A DNA stretch of 64,000 bases from Vibrio injensis (GTDB lineage Bacteria; Pseudomonadota; Gammaproteobacteria; Enterobacterales; Vibrionaceae): NCBI RefSeq assembly GCF_001895205.1, contig NZ_BDJF01000023.1, positions 48,427-112,426 on the forward strand, written 5' to 3'. A model generated the notes under the pieces. It was not told the DNA's origin and made no database searches. It saw only the letters and a program-made list of their open reading frames with translations. Shown here in pieces: positions 21,850 to 32,238 of the stretch (position 1 is the stretch's first letter; every line of letters starts with the position of its first letter). Position numbers and translations under genes: made by a program.

Positions 21850-22976
21850 GTTCCACCAGAGAACTGACTGAGAGGAACGACCATTGGACTTGATTGTTTG
21901 CGTAATGCTCCTAGATCAAAAGTGACGTAATTTAAGCTTTCATATAAACGAACACTCAATCGCAGCCGTTTAAGATCAGATAATGAAGTCCAAGTCGAGT
22001 ATTCTGAGGTGTACATACGGTGACCAACCACTCCAGGAGCTATCTTATCTTGCAGAGCCTCGGTAGTACGGCTATCAATAGTAATACCTCTAGGACGGTC
22101 GAAATTGTTCATAATATGCGCCAAGGTCGTGACGGCTTCATCGGGTGTTTTCGCTTTTTCAGCAAACTGTGAATAATAAACCGCACGAATAAAACGGCCT
22201 ACCGACGTATTTGATGCCGGCAATCCTGCCGTGGCGATCCCTGAATCCGGTTGTTTAAACGTTACCCCACCGAGTTTTATCTCTGATTGGTCGATATTAC
22301 TTAAAAACGTGTAATTATTAAGATTAGTTAAGTGCCAAGTAAACTCAGGACCATTGGTCATAACACCTAAAGGGTTTTCATAGATATGCTGTTTACCATT
22401 CGAAAATTCAATAACGATAGAGTGACCATTAGCATCGTGTAGAGTGTAGTGGAAAGGAGTTTTCAATAATCCCATGGGTAGTAGAGCGGTGACCAATACA
22501 GGCTGCTTCTCTAATGCTGCCTTAACTTCATTCACCGTTTTGAATTGTGATAATGCCCAACTTCCTAAATCGATCGCAGATAACATTTTTTGAGTTTTGT
22601 CCGACATATCTTCTGGGCCTTCAGTACTTGCAAAAGCTAAGACACTGAAACTCAAGCCTTGATCATTAATGCCCTCGACTACTTTAAGATCTTTAGTAAT
22701 AGGGTCTGGCATGGCAATCGATAAAAAAGCGTGTTTTGCTTGATAATTTAGAGAAGCATGCTCATCGGCATGGGAAGAAAATTTCGAGCCTTGAGGAAAG
22801 AAAGCGACTTTATAATCTAACTGGACTGGGAGTTCCATGGTCCTTCCTGCATAAGGTGCGCCATTGGCATCAGTATACAAAAGCGACGTACAAGCTTGGC
22901 TAATTGCTGGAAGCATAAACGTTGCAGCCAGTACTGTTGAAATAAGTGTTCGTTTGAGTGTAGATGATGCGCGCAT
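21813..22976 (-). CDS. Choloylglycine hydrolase-family amidase (bile salt hydrolase / penicillin V acylase type)
   Basis: 387 residues. The signal peptide cleaves just before Cys29 (AISQA|CTSLLYTDANG), giving the N-terminal nucleophile cysteine of this Ntn-hydrolase family. GRTMEL and the later NGP and N-x-x-R segments fit the usual binding positions. An export signal puts it in the periplasm, as in Gram-negative members such as Vibrio PVA-type acylases, some of which cleave acyl-homoserine lactones or penicillin V more readily than bile salts. It heads the operon with the efflux genes. Confidence 0.85.
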   Translation of the reverse strand: MRASSTLKRTLISTVLAATFMLPAISQACTSLLYTDANGAPYAGRTMELPVQLDYKVAFFPQGSKFSSHADEHASLNYQAKHAFLSIAMPDPITKDLKVVEGINDQGLSFSVLAFASTEGPEDMSDKTQKMLSAIDLGSWALSQFKTVNEVKAALEKQPVLVTALLPMGLLKTPFHYTLHDANGHSIVIEFSNGKQHIYENPLGVMTNGPEFTWHLTNLNNYTFLSNIDQSEIKLGGVTFKQPDSGIATAGLPASNTSVGRFIRAVYYSQFAEKAKTPDEAVTTLAHIMNNFDRPRGITIDSRTTEALQDKIAPGVVGHRMYTSEYSTWTSLSDLKRLRLSVRLYESLNYVTFDLGALRKQSSPMVVPLSQFSGGTWDGTQTLLSHQ

Positions 22977-23353
22977 GAGAACTCCTTGAAATAATTCTGT
23001 ACCAAGTCACATGAATCCCAATTTAATAGGAGGTGTATCGACAAAGTATTCGTAAAAAAAATATAGTCCAATCAATGGCTTTGTCAATGAATCCACCTCT
23101 CTCATTAGTTCATCTCAAAAAATAGAGTTTTTCCGCACCATAAATGTTGTAAATTCATTGCTAAGCATCAGTTTTTACTGACAACTAAATAACGATAAAA
23201 AATAAATACATTTAAAAAGGAGATGGATTGTTTTAAAAATGTATTTAAAAATCGTGATCCTCGTGCTTGAAAAAAATGCTACTCGCATTAAACGAGTAGC
23301 ATTCTTATATTTACAAAGTCAGTTGACTCTCTTTGCAACCAATATTCAGTAAA
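22977..23353. other. Intergenic region with one terminator
   Basis: 377 bp, AT-rich. It contains the promoter region of the amidase-efflux operon (not resolved) and, at its left-hand gene end, the terminator of the M16 protease gene. No ORF or RNA gene is evident. Confidence 0.6.
23270..23302 (-). terminator. Terminator of the M16 protease gene
   Basis: ATGCTACTCG/CGAGTAGCAT stem with a 7-base loop, followed on the minus strand by six Ts, about 50 bp after the stop codon. Confidence 0.85.
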
Positions 23354-26149
23354 TCAATCCACGGACTCTCCAAACGAGGTAATGACTTTTAAGCACTTGT
23401 CTTTACTTAAATAGCGTTGGGCACTGGCTTGTACTGACTGACTGTCCGCCGCAGCAATATGATCATAAATTTGCTGCACGCGCTGATAATACTTGGGTTG
23501 AGTGTGGCTCATCGCAGCAATCTCTAACCAAAAGCTATTGCTATTATCGGCATTGGCAATCGATTGTAGTAACGGCTGCTTGGCTCTGGCCAATAAATCA
23601 GCGTCTATTCGCTGCCCTGAACTGAGCTGCTCGATGAGCGTGTCAACTTTACCTTCAATAGACAACACATGCTGTCTGTCAACTCGTGCGAATAAACCGA
23701 TATGACCTAACTCTGAAGGTTCTGTCGCGTTAAAGTGAAAAGCATAAGGTGAATAACTCATCCCACCTTGTACTCGCAGCTCTTCGGTGATCAGCAATTG
23801 GAGAACGCGCTCTAATAACCATATTTGTGCCGCTTGCTCAACGGAGTAACTATCACGATTTGGCCAAATCCAAGCTAACCCTGTGGAATCAACTGCTCCT
23901 TGATGGACCAACTGGCGGCTCGCGGGCAACTCAGGCAGGCTAGCTACGACTGGACGCTTGGTGATTGGCAACGGATGACGTTCTACCGCACCCAATGTTT
24001 CGGCTACCGCTTGAATCGCCTGAGATTCATCAATATCGCCAACGATAGTGACTTCGAGTACTCCGCGATCCACTGCTGATGTAAGCACTGGAGCTATTTC
24101 GGAAAAATCTCGCTTCAATAGCTCTTTATCGCGCCCAAGGGCGTAGCGTATATCCTCTGGGTGTAATAGCTCCGCAAATCGCTCCCAAAATAACGTTTCG
24201 GCATTAGTATTACGGCTGATTGCATGTTCTCGCACTTGTTGTCGGAACTGATGTAACGCTTCAGGTCTAAACCCTGGTGCGGTCAAAAAGGCCGTGTGTA
24301 GCCCTAGCTGCGCTCTTAATCGATCAGATCTCACAGAAACGGTATCAACAAAACCTTGCTCCGATAGACTCCACCCCACGGTTAAACCTTGCCCGGCTAA
24401 TATTTGTCCTAATTCTGTATAACTATGCTGAGCTAATCCTCCCAAGACAAAGCTACGTTGAAAGAGCGTGGCTAGCCCTTCAATTTTAGGTAATGCGACA
24501 TCACCAAAACCGACCTTAAGCTGCACTCTTGCTTGACCTATTTCAAATTGAGTTGGCTTTAACGTCAATCGAACGCCGTTAGCAAAACCCAGTTGGCGGA
24601 TCCCTGTGTTCTCATCACGCTGATCACTAATGACTTTTCCCGGCTCACCGAAATTTGCATAAGCAAACGGAGTCACTTTTTGCTCTTGATGAGTGCTAAT
24701 CGGCTGCTGCTGACTTTGCTGATAGACGCTCAGAAGTTGTTTTGCTACCTGCTCTTCTGGTTGAGAGTGAGTCAGATAAATCCATGGGGCGCCTTGCCAG
24801 CGCTGTTTTAATGCGTCGTGCAATGTCGCTGAGGTTAAGCTAGGCTTCATCTGTTGAAATAACGCCCATTCCTGCTTGGCATCTAAAAAATATAAGCCGC
24901 GGGCGTTATAATCCACCAATTGCTCTGCCAAACCAAAGCTATTCACGTTCAATGGCTGCTCTACGGCATGCCATATATCTTGCTCAATCAAGTCCAGTGC
25001 TCGATTAACTTCCTGTTCGGTAAAACCACCGACTAAAGCTTGACGCATGGTCTGTTCGAGCAGTTCAAGATTTTCTCGCCACTGGTGAGGCGCTGAATTA
25101 AGTGATAACTCAAAACGTAAGCCATGTTTGAACTCTTCAAATAAAGCGACATCCACTCCACGGCCCATATCTTCTTCTGGCAGATGGGCGGTTAAGCGGC
25201 GATACAAAAGATGGCTCAGTAACCAATCGGTGAGCATCTGATGCCGCCTAGCGATACCATCAGCAAGTGCATTATGAGGTTGTAATACTCCAAGGGTAAC
25301 CGTTGTGGGTAGACGAGGATCAAAAAAACCATCCGCGCGCAACGCTGTCTGCACCGTCAATTTGGGCAATGGATCCTCACTAACAGCGATCGCCTGAGGA
25401 TGTGGTTGCCAGCTGGTAAAACGTTGCTGAATTTGACGCTCTGTAGCAGCAATATCAATATCGCCAACGATTATGATGGTGGTGCGCTCTGGAGTATAAA
25501 ACTGCTGATAGAGGCGACGCAGTTGTTCCTCTGTCGCTTGACTAACCACACTTTCCAAGCCGATGGGCAGACGACTCGCTAATGGGCTATCTGGGTATAA
25601 AAATGCCTGCTGATGTTGGTAGCTTTCTTGCTCTTTCGATTGTCTTTCGCGTATTTCCGCCATCACGATCGGCTTTTCTTGTGCTAATGCCTGAGGTGTT
25701 AAAGTCAGTTGATCACCAATCTCACGCATTAACATCAATCCAGTCGCAAGCTTATCTTGAGAGCCTTCAGTGATGTTCAATTGATAGACCGTTTGATGAC
25801 GCTCGGTAATTGCATTGGTATCCGAGCCAAAACTAAGGCCAAGCTTTTCGAGTTGAGCAACCATGTCTCCTTGTGGAACGGAGTGAGAGCCTTTAAACGC
25901 CATATGCTCTAATAAATGCATCAACCCCTGCTGCTGTTCAGATTCCACCAGCGAGCCACCCGCGATTTGCATGCGCATAATGATGGCTTTTTCTGGGTAC
26001 GGATTAACCATCAACTGATACGTTAAGCCATTAGCTAAACGACCTTGATGGATTCGTGGGTCAGGCGTTAATTCGTTGGCAACCGTGTGCAAAGAAATAA
26101 TGATGTAGCAAGCGCCAAAGAATGGCATTAACCGAGTAAAGAGAGACAA
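23354..26149 (-). CDS. M16-family zinc metallopeptidase (pitrilysin-like), exported
   Basis: 931 residues, signal peptide at 1-25. HLLEH at residues 78-82 is the inverted zinc motif HXXEH of M16 peptidases, and a second homologous half (from about residue 520) lacks it, as usual for the non-catalytic domain. The start is a TTG at 26149: GAGG lies 7 bases before it, whereas the first ATG (26128) has no ribosome site and would cut the signal peptide. It probably degrades peptides in the periplasm. Confidence 0.85.
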   Translation of the reverse strand: MSLFTRLMPFFGACYIIISLHTVANELTPDPRIHQGRLANGLTYQLMVNPYPEKAIIMRMQIAGGSLVESEQQQGLMHLLEHMAFKGSHSVPQGDMVAQLEKLGLSFGSDTNAITERHQTVYQLNITEGSQDKLATGLMLMREIGDQLTLTPQALAQEKPIVMAEIRERQSKEQESYQHQQAFLYPDSPLASRLPIGLESVVSQATEEQLRRLYQQFYTPERTTIIIVGDIDIAATERQIQQRFTSWQPHPQAIAVSEDPLPKLTVQTALRADGFFDPRLPTTVTLGVLQPHNALADGIARRHQMLTDWLLSHLLYRRLTAHLPEEDMGRGVDVALFEEFKHGLRFELSLNSAPHQWRENLELLEQTMRQALVGGFTEQEVNRALDLIEQDIWHAVEQPLNVNSFGLAEQLVDYNARGLYFLDAKQEWALFQQMKPSLTSATLHDALKQRWQGAPWIYLTHSQPEEQVAKQLLSVYQQSQQQPISTHQEQKVTPFAYANFGEPGKVISDQRDENTGIRQLGFANGVRLTLKPTQFEIGQARVQLKVGFGDVALPKIEGLATLFQRSFVLGGLAQHSYTELGQILAGQGLTVGWSLSEQGFVDTVSVRSDRLRAQLGLHTAFLTAPGFRPEALHQFRQQVREHAISRNTNAETLFWERFAELLHPEDIRYALGRDKELLKRDFSEIAPVLTSAVDRGVLEVTIVGDIDESQAIQAVAETLGAVERHPLPITKRPVVASLPELPASRQLVHQGAVDSTGLAWIWPNRDSYSVEQAAQIWLLERVLQLLITEELRVQGGMSYSPYAFHFNATEPSELGHIGLFARVDRQHVLSIEGKVDTLIEQLSSGQRIDADLLARAKQPLLQSIANADNSNSFWLEIAAMSHTQPKYYQRVQQIYDHIAAADSQSVQASAQRYLSKDKCLKVITSFGESVD

Positions 26150-26391
26150 AAGATAACCTCGAATAACATCAGTAAAAAAGAATCGTTATTATTCATGTTT
26201 TATCTCGCTTTAGAATGGTTGCATACAAAAGCATACAAAAACATCAAGCAACGCTGTGAGTAAGCTACTGACGTTTATTCAACAAAGTTGGCATTTTTGC
26301 TCTGAAAATCGGATCGTTTCGCCAAATATCGCTACAATTTTATTTATCTGTGTATCAAGGCGCCCTGCCGATAGTTGATTGGAGTGATGGA

Positions 26392-27711
26392 ATGAATAAA
26401 CCTTTTTGGTTACTGCTCGGGGCAAGCATGCTCGCTACTCCTGCTTTTGCCGCTGAGTATGTGTTTAAAAATGTGCAAGTATTTGATGGCCGACAAGCAA
26501 CGCTCAGCGCAGCAAAAAATGTCTATGTGCAAGATAATCTGATCAGCAAAATCGAAGATTACCAAGCTATCAACGTCACTGACCCCAATACCATAGTGAT
26601 TGATGGGCAAGGCAAAACCTTAATGCCGGGATTAATTGATGCTCATACTCATTTAATGCTCGCCGCACTACCTCAACAAGCCTTAATGGTTGCTGATCAA
26701 GGCTTTATTAATATTGTTGCCGCTAAAACCGCTGCCGATATGCTGCAACGAGGTTATACCAGTGTACGCGATTTGGGCGGCCCCATTTTTGGCTTAAAAA
26801 TGGCGATCGATAAGCAGATCACGACCGGCCCTCGCATTTGGCCAGCAGGGGCTTTTATCTCTCAAACTGGCGGCCACGGTGATTTTCGCCTACCCAATGA
26901 GTTAACAACACCTGATAGTAAAAAGCGCACCGTATCAGTCACCAGCGGAACGTCAGCAATTGCCGACAGTCCCGATGAAGTGCGGCAGCATGTGCGAGAA
27001 CAGTTAGCACTCGGGGCGTCACAAATTAAGTTAATGGCTGGCGGTGGTGCTTCGTCGTTTTATGATCCGATTGATGTGACTCAATACAGCGTGGCAGAAA
27101 TTCGCGCGGCGACGGAAGCGGCAGACAATTGGGGCACCTATGTGACCGTGCACGCTTATACTCCCCGCTCGATTAATCAAGCCATTGATGGTGGGGTTAA
27201 ATCGATTGAACACGGTCAATTGATTGATGAAAAAACCGCAAAACGAATGGCCAAAGAAGGCATTTGGTGGAGCTTACAACCGTTCACTTCTGAGCGAAAA
27301 TCCAGTTTTGCCGAAGGATCACCGCAACGTCTGAAACAAAAAATGGTCGAACAAGGCACGGATAGAGCCTATCGTTTAGCGAAAAAACATCAGGTAAAGG
27401 TCGCATGGGGAACCGACATTTTGTTCAGTGCGGAAAAACTCAAAGGGCAAACACAGCTTTTGAGTATTATGACTCGCTGGTACACCCCTGCTGAAGTACT
27501 GAAAATGGCTACCTACGACAATGCGCAACTGCTGATGCTCTCAGGAGAGCGTGCGCCTTATCAAGGTAAGTTAGGGGTGATTGAGGCCGGAGCTTTGGCC
27601 GATCTGTTAATCGTAAATGGTAATCCACTACAAGATTTAACCATTTTAGAAGCCACAGATAACCTACAGCTAATCATGAAAGACGGTCGCATCTATAAAA
27701 ATACGCTCTAA
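26392..27711 (+). CDS. Exported amidohydrolase (imidazolonepropionase-like / Xaa-Pro dipeptidase-like)
   Basis: 439 residues from the ATG at 26392, chosen over a GTG at 26350 because GGAG precedes it and a signal peptide begins there (MNKPFWLLLGASML, cleavage after AFA). Metal-binding motifs of the amidohydrolase superfamily are present: DAHTHL (HxH), VHAYTP, EHGQLID and WGTDILF. The carboxylated Lys is probably in QIKLMAGGG. Members act on N-acyl amino acids or dipeptides. The exact substrate is unknown. Confidence 0.8.
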   Translation: MNKPFWLLLGASMLATPAFAAEYVFKNVQVFDGRQATLSAAKNVYVQDNLISKIEDYQAINVTDPNTIVIDGQGKTLMPGLIDAHTHLMLAALPQQALMVADQGFINIVAAKTAADMLQRGYTSVRDLGGPIFGLKMAIDKQITTGPRIWPAGAFISQTGGHGDFRLPNELTTPDSKKRTVSVTSGTSAIADSPDEVRQHVREQLALGASQIKLMAGGGASSFYDPIDVTQYSVAEIRAATEAADNWGTYVTVHAYTPRSINQAIDGGVKSIEHGQLIDEKTAKRMAKEGIWWSLQPFTSERKSSFAEGSPQRLKQKMVEQGTDRAYRLAKKHQVKVAWGTDILFSAEKLKGQTQLLSIMTRWYTPAEVLKMATYDNAQLLMLSGERAPYQGKLGVIEAGALADLLIVNGNPLQDLTILEATDNLQLIMKDGRIYKNTL

Positions 27712-27724
27712 TCAATACGTCTGC

Positions 27725-27751
27725 TGAGGGGATGTTATCCCCTCAATTTTC
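27725..27751 (+). terminator. Terminator of the amidohydrolase gene
   Basis: TGAGGGGAT/ATCCCCTCA stem with a 3-base loop and a short T-tract (AATTTT), 14 bp after the stop. Confidence 0.75.
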
Positions 27752-27827
27752 ACTACACCTTAAGTATAAAAACAAAGTAATATCGGCCTCATTCTGCCCT
27801 GTTGGGCTTTGTTGATGGTTACTTTAA

Positions 27828-28316
27828 ATGGAACGTATTATCGAAAAACTGCTCTACTCCGCTCGCTGGATCATGGCACCTATTTATCTCGGTTTGAGTT
27901 TTATCCTCCTCGCCTTAGGGATTAAATTTTTTCAAGAAGTGATTCACCTACTCCCGAATATCTTTGCTATTCAAGAAGCTGACCTGATTCTAATCGCGTT
28001 ATCATTGATTGATATCACCTTAGTTGGTGGGCTGATTGTGATGGTGATGTTTTCTGGCTATGAGAATTTTGTTTCTAAAATCGACGTTGAGGAGCATAAC
28101 GATAAGTTAGGCTGGTTGGGTAAACTCGATGCAGGTTCACTGAAAAATAAAGTTGCTGCGTCAATTGTCGCGATCTCTTCAATTCATTTATTGAAAGTGT
28201 TTATGAACACCGAAAATATCGCCAATGAAAAAATACAATGGTATTTGATGCTGCACATTACCTTTGTCATCTCTGCTTTTATGATGGGTTATTTAGATAA
28301 AATCACCAAAAAATAA
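27828..28316 (+). CDS. yqhA: YqhA/UPF0114 family inner-membrane protein
   Basis: 162 residues with three to four membrane helices (about 14-36, 52-76, 105-122, 138-156). [20 protein letters not shown] and the [20 protein letters not shown] segment are characteristic of the YqhA (TIGR00645) family. Function unknown. Single-gene unit between two convergent terminators. Confidence 0.85.
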   Translation: MERIIEKLLYSARWIMAPIYLGLSFILLALGIKFFQEVIHLLPNIFAIQEADLILIALSLIDITLVGGLIVMVMFSGYENFVSKIDVEEHNDKLGWLGKLDAGSLKNKVAASIVAISSIHLLKVFMNTENIANEKIQWYLMLHITFVISAFMMGYLDKITKK

Positions 28317-28337
28317 TCCGCCGCTAGAGCTAAACAT

Positions 28338-28367
28338 AAAAAAGCCCTGAACCAATCGGATCAGGGC
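28338..28367 (-). terminator. Terminator of murP
   Basis: GCCCTGA/TCAGGGC stem with a 10-base loop and six Ts on the minus strand, 30 bp after the murP stop. Confidence 0.8.
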
Positions 28368-28397
28368 AAAATCATTCACCAACAGGGGGAAGGTGAA

Positions 28398-29846
28398 CTA
28401 ACTTAAGTCAACATCTTTGCAGCCAAACCAAAGCGTTGCAAAAAAACCAACCACATAAGAAATGAATAGACCGCAGATAAATACCAACATCCCTGGGAAA
28501 ATACCTTGCGCTGATGTCATTAACGGAATAGCAACAATACCCGATGGCCCAAATACCGTATTAAGTCCGACAGGTAAGCCAAGATAAGAGACTAAACCAA
28601 TAAAGAAGCCACCGGCCGCACCACCAATACATGCCGTGACAAACGGTTTCACTCTGGGTAGGGTGACGCCATAAATCAGCGGCTCACCAATGCCTAAAAT
28701 ACCCGGAATGATCGCGCCCTTCACTTGGGTGCGCAGCACGGCGTCTTTTTTGGCTTTAAAGTAAAGCGCTAGCGACGCGCCAACTTGGCCGCCTCCGGCC
28801 ATCGCCAAAATGGGAAACAACGAGTTAAAACCCTGCACATCCATCAAAGCAAAGTAGACCGGAACAAACCCTTGATGAATGCCAAATACTACCGAAATCA
28901 AAAATAAACCGGAGAGCAACGCAGCCCCTAGTGGATTATCATTTAGGTTGAGAAACAGCCATGACATGCCTTTAAATAACTCACCACCAATCGGCATTAT
29001 CACCAAAAAAGTCACCGCCCCCATGATCAATAACGTGACGCAAGAGGTTAAGATCATGTCTAAATCATCAGGCATGTATTGGCGAACTTTTCTTTCGACC
29101 TGAGCTCCCAAAATCGCCGCTAACAGTACGCCGATAATATTGCCTCTAGGGTCAATCGCAAAACCGAAAAATTCACTCATGCCAGAATAAACGCCCGTTG
29201 TCGCATCTGGGTTGTAACCCAGTACAAACAAGGAAGCTAAAATAGCGCCATTGACCCCAGAACCGCCAAATGCCTGCTGCGCGTTATAACCGATTAAGAT
29301 GCTCAGAAAAGCGAATAATCCTTTGCCAAACACCTTCATATAGGCGATCAGATCCAGTGTAAATTGACTTGGCGATTGACCAAGGACCAGCATCTGCTCT
29401 AATAAAGTGGCAAAACCAAGTAATAAACCTGCGGCAATAAAGCCCGGAATTAATGGCGTGAAAATGGTCGCAAATTTACTGAGGAAACGCTGCACGGCAC
29501 TGGTTTGCTTACTCTTCATCTGCTGTTTCTGCGCCGCAGCAATTGTCGATAAATCCGGCGCATCTGACGTTGATGTAGCAGTGAGCCCAAGATTGGCGAT
29601 CATCTCATTCATCATTTCAGCGGCAGTTTGCGCTTTACCTGGACCGAGAATAATCTGCAGTTGTTGATCGCTTTCTACCACCCCCATAACCCCAGCAATG
29701 GCTTTAATCCCAGCTTGATCGGCGAGGAGGTTATCATTCAATGTTAAGCGTAAGCGGGTCATGCAGTTACCACACTTACTAATATTATCACTGCCGCCGA
29801 CCGCGCGAAGCAGTTGAGCTATCATGCTCGATGTAATTTTAGCCAT
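28398..29846 (-). CDS. murP: N-acetylmuramic acid PTS transporter, EIIBC
   Basis: 482 residues: an N-terminal EIIB domain with the phosphorylated Cys28 in CMTRLR (about 1-90), a linker, and an EIIC domain with about ten membrane helices. It lacks an EIIA domain, so like E. coli MurP it should use EIIA-Glc (Crr). It imports and phosphorylates MurNAc to MurNAc-6-phosphate. It follows murQ by 24 bp in the same direction, and the divergent murR identifies the sugar. Confidence 0.9.
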   Translation of the reverse strand: MAKITSSMIAQLLRAVGGSDNISKCGNCMTRLRLTLNDNLLADQAGIKAIAGVMGVVESDQQLQIILGPGKAQTAAEMMNEMIANLGLTATSTSDAPDLSTIAAAQKQQMKSKQTSAVQRFLSKFATIFTPLIPGFIAAGLLLGFATLLEQMLVLGQSPSQFTLDLIAYMKVFGKGLFAFLSILIGYNAQQAFGGSGVNGAILASLFVLGYNPDATTGVYSGMSEFFGFAIDPRGNIIGVLLAAILGAQVERKVRQYMPDDLDMILTSCVTLLIMGAVTFLVIMPIGGELFKGMSWLFLNLNDNPLGAALLSGLFLISVVFGIHQGFVPVYFALMDVQGFNSLFPILAMAGGGQVGASLALYFKAKKDAVLRTQVKGAIIPGILGIGEPLIYGVTLPRVKPFVTACIGGAAGGFFIGLVSYLGLPVGLNTVFGPSGIVAIPLMTSAQGIFPGMLVFICGLFISYVVGFFATLWFGCKDVDLS

Positions 29847-29870
29847 TTACCTTACCTCAACACGATTGGA

Positions 29871-30773
29871 TTATTGATCGTTCAGTGCCGCACGAATAAA
29901 GCCATGATGCTTTGCCAGCCGCTCCGCTGCTTGCTCTGCATTCAGATCGGCAAGGATCATCAAAATCGCCGTTTTACAATGCCGTTGGCAGGCCGCGAGC
30001 GCTTGTTCCGCTTGATCTGTACTGCAGCCCGTTGCTTCACGAACAATGTGCGTTTGACGCTGAATAAGCTTGGCATTGGTGGCTTCAACATCGACCATTA
30101 AATTGCCAAAGACCTTACCACTGCGAATCATCGCTCCTGTGGTTAACATATTGAGGATCAGCTTCTGCGCCGTGCCGGCCTTCATTCTTGAAGAGCCAGT
30201 GACAATTTCAGGACCAACCACAGGCGTAATAGCAATATCCGCGGCTTGTTCCATTAAACAATTAGGGTTGCAGGCCAGAGAAATCACCGTCGCACCAACG
30301 GATTTTGCGTAAGCCATACCGCCCAGTACATACGGTGTTCGGCCACTAGCGGCGATACCCACTAAAACATCTTGTTTACCAAAATGAAAACGCTGCAAAT
30401 CTTGCTCACCAAGCTCTGCATTATCTTCTGCATTTTCCACGGCTTTTAAAATCGCTTGATGACCACCAGCAATCAGGCCAATCACCAAATCGGGCGAGGT
30501 ACCATAAGTAGGAGGACATTCGCTAGCATCCAGAATACCTAATCGGCCAGAGGTTCCCGCTCCCATGTAGAACAAACGCCCACCAGATTGCAGAGCAAAA
30601 GTAATCACATCGACCGCTTGCGCCACTTGAGGCAAGGTTTTTTCAACCGCTAAAGCGACTTTCTTATCCTCCTGATTGATGATTTGTAACATCTCAAACG
30701 TGGATAAGGTATCAATCGCCGCGCTCGCTGGATTACGGCTTTCCGTTACCCATTGGGTTAAATCTATTTTCAT
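29871..30773 (-). CDS. murQ: N-acetylmuramic acid 6-phosphate etherase
   Basis: 300 residues from the ATG at 30773; the longer frame to 30929 adds a non-conserved leader. [25 protein letters not shown] SIS-domain sequence (about residues 67-87) and a later [12 protein letters not shown] match MurQ. The enzyme splits MurNAc-6-P into GlcNAc-6-P and D-lactate in cell-wall recycling. First gene of murQ-murP, divergent from murR. Confidence 0.95.
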   Translation of the reverse strand: MKIDLTQWVTESRNPASAAIDTLSTFEMLQIINQEDKKVALAVEKTLPQVAQAVDVITFALQSGGRLFYMGAGTSGRLGILDASECPPTYGTSPDLVIGLIAGGHQAILKAVENAEDNAELGEQDLQRFHFGKQDVLVGIAASGRTPYVLGGMAYAKSVGATVISLACNPNCLMEQAADIAITPVVGPEIVTGSSRMKAGTAQKLILNMLTTGAMIRSGKVFGNLMVDVEATNAKLIQRQTHIVREATGCSTDQAEQALAACQRHCKTAILMILADLNAEQAAERLAKHHGFIRAALNDQ

Positions 30774-30816
30774 GCACAAGCCTATATGTCTAATAACAAC
30801 TGGTGGCGATTCTATA

Positions 30817-30829
30817 GAATAAAAAATTC
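30817..30829. promoter_or_regulatory. Operator-like palindrome before murQ (likely MurR site)
   Basis: GAATaaaaaATTC. The same palindrome, extended to GGAATaaaaaATTCC, occurs at 30976-30990 before murR. One copy at each end of a divergent region fits control of both units by MurR. The binding protein is inferred. Confidence 0.6.
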
Positions 30830-30835
30830 CAATCG

Positions 30836-30851
30836 AGTGATAAGGATCACA
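30836..30851. promoter_or_regulatory. CRP-like site in the murQ-murR region
   Basis: AGTGA-TAAGGA-TCACA matches the TGTGA-N6-TCACA consensus in 9 of 10 key bases. MurQP of E. coli is under catabolite control, so this is expected. Confidence 0.65.
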
Positions 30852-30975
30852 GCTATGGTTATTCATTAACCAGCTAAAGCATGGAATAATCATCCACAAT
30901 AAGGTAAGACAAGGCAAAAGATACGCCAAGTCACTGAATATTATTCACCTTCAAAGCAGATTTAATTCCCAATAA

Positions 30976-30990
30976 GGAATAAAAAATTCC
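30976..30990. promoter_or_regulatory. Operator-like palindrome before murR (likely MurR site)
   Basis: GGAATaaaaaATTCC, a perfect 5+5 dyad around AAAAA, 73 bp before the murR start. ATTCCC at 30965-30970 adds a further half-site. Confidence 0.6.
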
Positions 30991-31062
30991 AAAAACTGCA
31001 CCATAAATCGTCTTTCGAATTACGGATTCGTGGTAAAACCGCTTGTAGAATATGGAGAAATC

Positions 31063-31914
31063 ATGATGTCTATAGTTAATCGAATGATCAGTCGACGTAC
31101 TCAGCTCTCAGCAAATGAGTTAAAAATTGCCGACTGGATCCTTGCTCATCCTCAGCAAGCGGCCTTAATGACCAGTTTACAATTGGCCGAGCAGGTGAAT
31201 GCTAGCCAATCCAGTATCATTAAGTTTGCTCAAAAAATGGGCTTTAAAGGTTACAGTGCTTTTAAGCTATTGCTGGTAGAAGAACTCAGCCGCAAACAAG
31301 CGCTCGAATCAACGCCTGTACAGCACAATATTTTTATTAATGATCCACTAGCAGTGATTGCACAAAAGTTAGTCCAAGCAAAAACGGATGCCATGTTTCA
31401 TACCACCAACGCGCTCTGTTTTGAACAATTTCACCATGCGGTGAATTGGATTAATCAAGCGCATCGAGTGCAAATCGTCGGCATTGGCGGCTCGGCACTG
31501 ACTGGGAAGGATTTGGCTTTCAAGCTATTGAAATTAGGCATTACCGCTCTCGCTGAGCAAGACAGTCATGTACAAATTGCTACCGCGCGAACGCTCACAC
31601 CTCAAGATGTCCAAATCGCGATTTCTTTTTCTGGGGATAGAAAAGAGGTGTTTATTGCTGCCGAAGCGGCCAAGCAACAAGGGGCCAAAGTTATTGCTCT
31701 GACCGCACCAAAGAAAAGTAAACTGCGTCAGCTGGCAGATATCGCTTTAGATACCATCGCCGATGAAACGCAACATCGCAGCTCATCTATCGCTTCTCGT
31801 ACTGCGCAAAATGTCTTAACCGATTTACTGTTTATCAGTTTGGTTCAGCAACGAGAAGATTCAGCGCGACAATTGATAGAGACCATTTCGTCGGACATTC
31901 AGCAAATTTTATAA
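31063..31914 (+). CDS. murR: RpiR-family regulator of MurNAc genes
   Basis: 283 residues from the ATG at 31063 (or 31066), with GGAG just upstream; the GTG at 31030 has no such site. It has an N-terminal helix-turn-helix (about residues 20-65, ASQSSIIKFAQKMGFKGYSA) and a C-terminal SIS domain (GIGGSALTGKDLAFKL, then SFSGDRKEV) that would bind MurNAc-6-P. Divergent to murQP, as in other gamma-proteobacteria. Confidence 0.85.
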   Translation: MMSIVNRMISRRTQLSANELKIADWILAHPQQAALMTSLQLAEQVNASQSSIIKFAQKMGFKGYSAFKLLLVEELSRKQALESTPVQHNIFINDPLAVIAQKLVQAKTDAMFHTTNALCFEQFHHAVNWINQAHRVQIVGIGGSALTGKDLAFKLLKLGITALAEQDSHVQIATARTLTPQDVQIAISFSGDRKEVFIAAEAAKQQGAKVIALTAPKKSKLRQLADIALDTIADETQHRSSSIASRTAQNVLTDLLFISLVQQREDSARQLIETISSDIQQIL

Positions 31915-31917
31915 GCC

Positions 31918-32238
31918 TCAGACTCCATCAGCGGCGGATGGGTGACCTGAAAGTAACTGGGCGATAAAGGCCAGCTCTTCTCGGCCTTGCTCATCACTCA
32001 ATGTTTCAAGCCAAATACTGGCGCTGTAATGCTCGGCTTTGAGTAGTAGCTGACAACCTTCAAAATCAATTAGCCAAGTATGTAAGTCGGCATCAAGCTG
32101 CTTATCGATAAGCGAAGCCGATAACCAGTGCAGAAAACGCTCGCCAAGAGCGGGGAAACTATCGATATCCCATTCTGGCGTACTCAGGATAAGTCGCCCC
32201 GGATCGGCAAGATAATCGTGTAAAGCAAACTCAGCCAT
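31918..32238 (-). CDS. DUF3630 family protein
   Basis: 106 residues, acidic, no signal peptide. Recognised as the small DUF3630 protein that follows recQ in vibrios. It overlaps the recQ stop by 8 bp. No function is known. Only 3 bp separate its end from the convergent murR stop. Confidence 0.7.
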   Translation of the reverse strand: MAEFALHDYLADPGRLILSTPEWDIDSFPALGERFLHWLSASLIDKQLDADLHTWLIDFEGCQLLLKAEHYSASIWLETLSDEQGREELAFIAQLLSGHPSAADGV

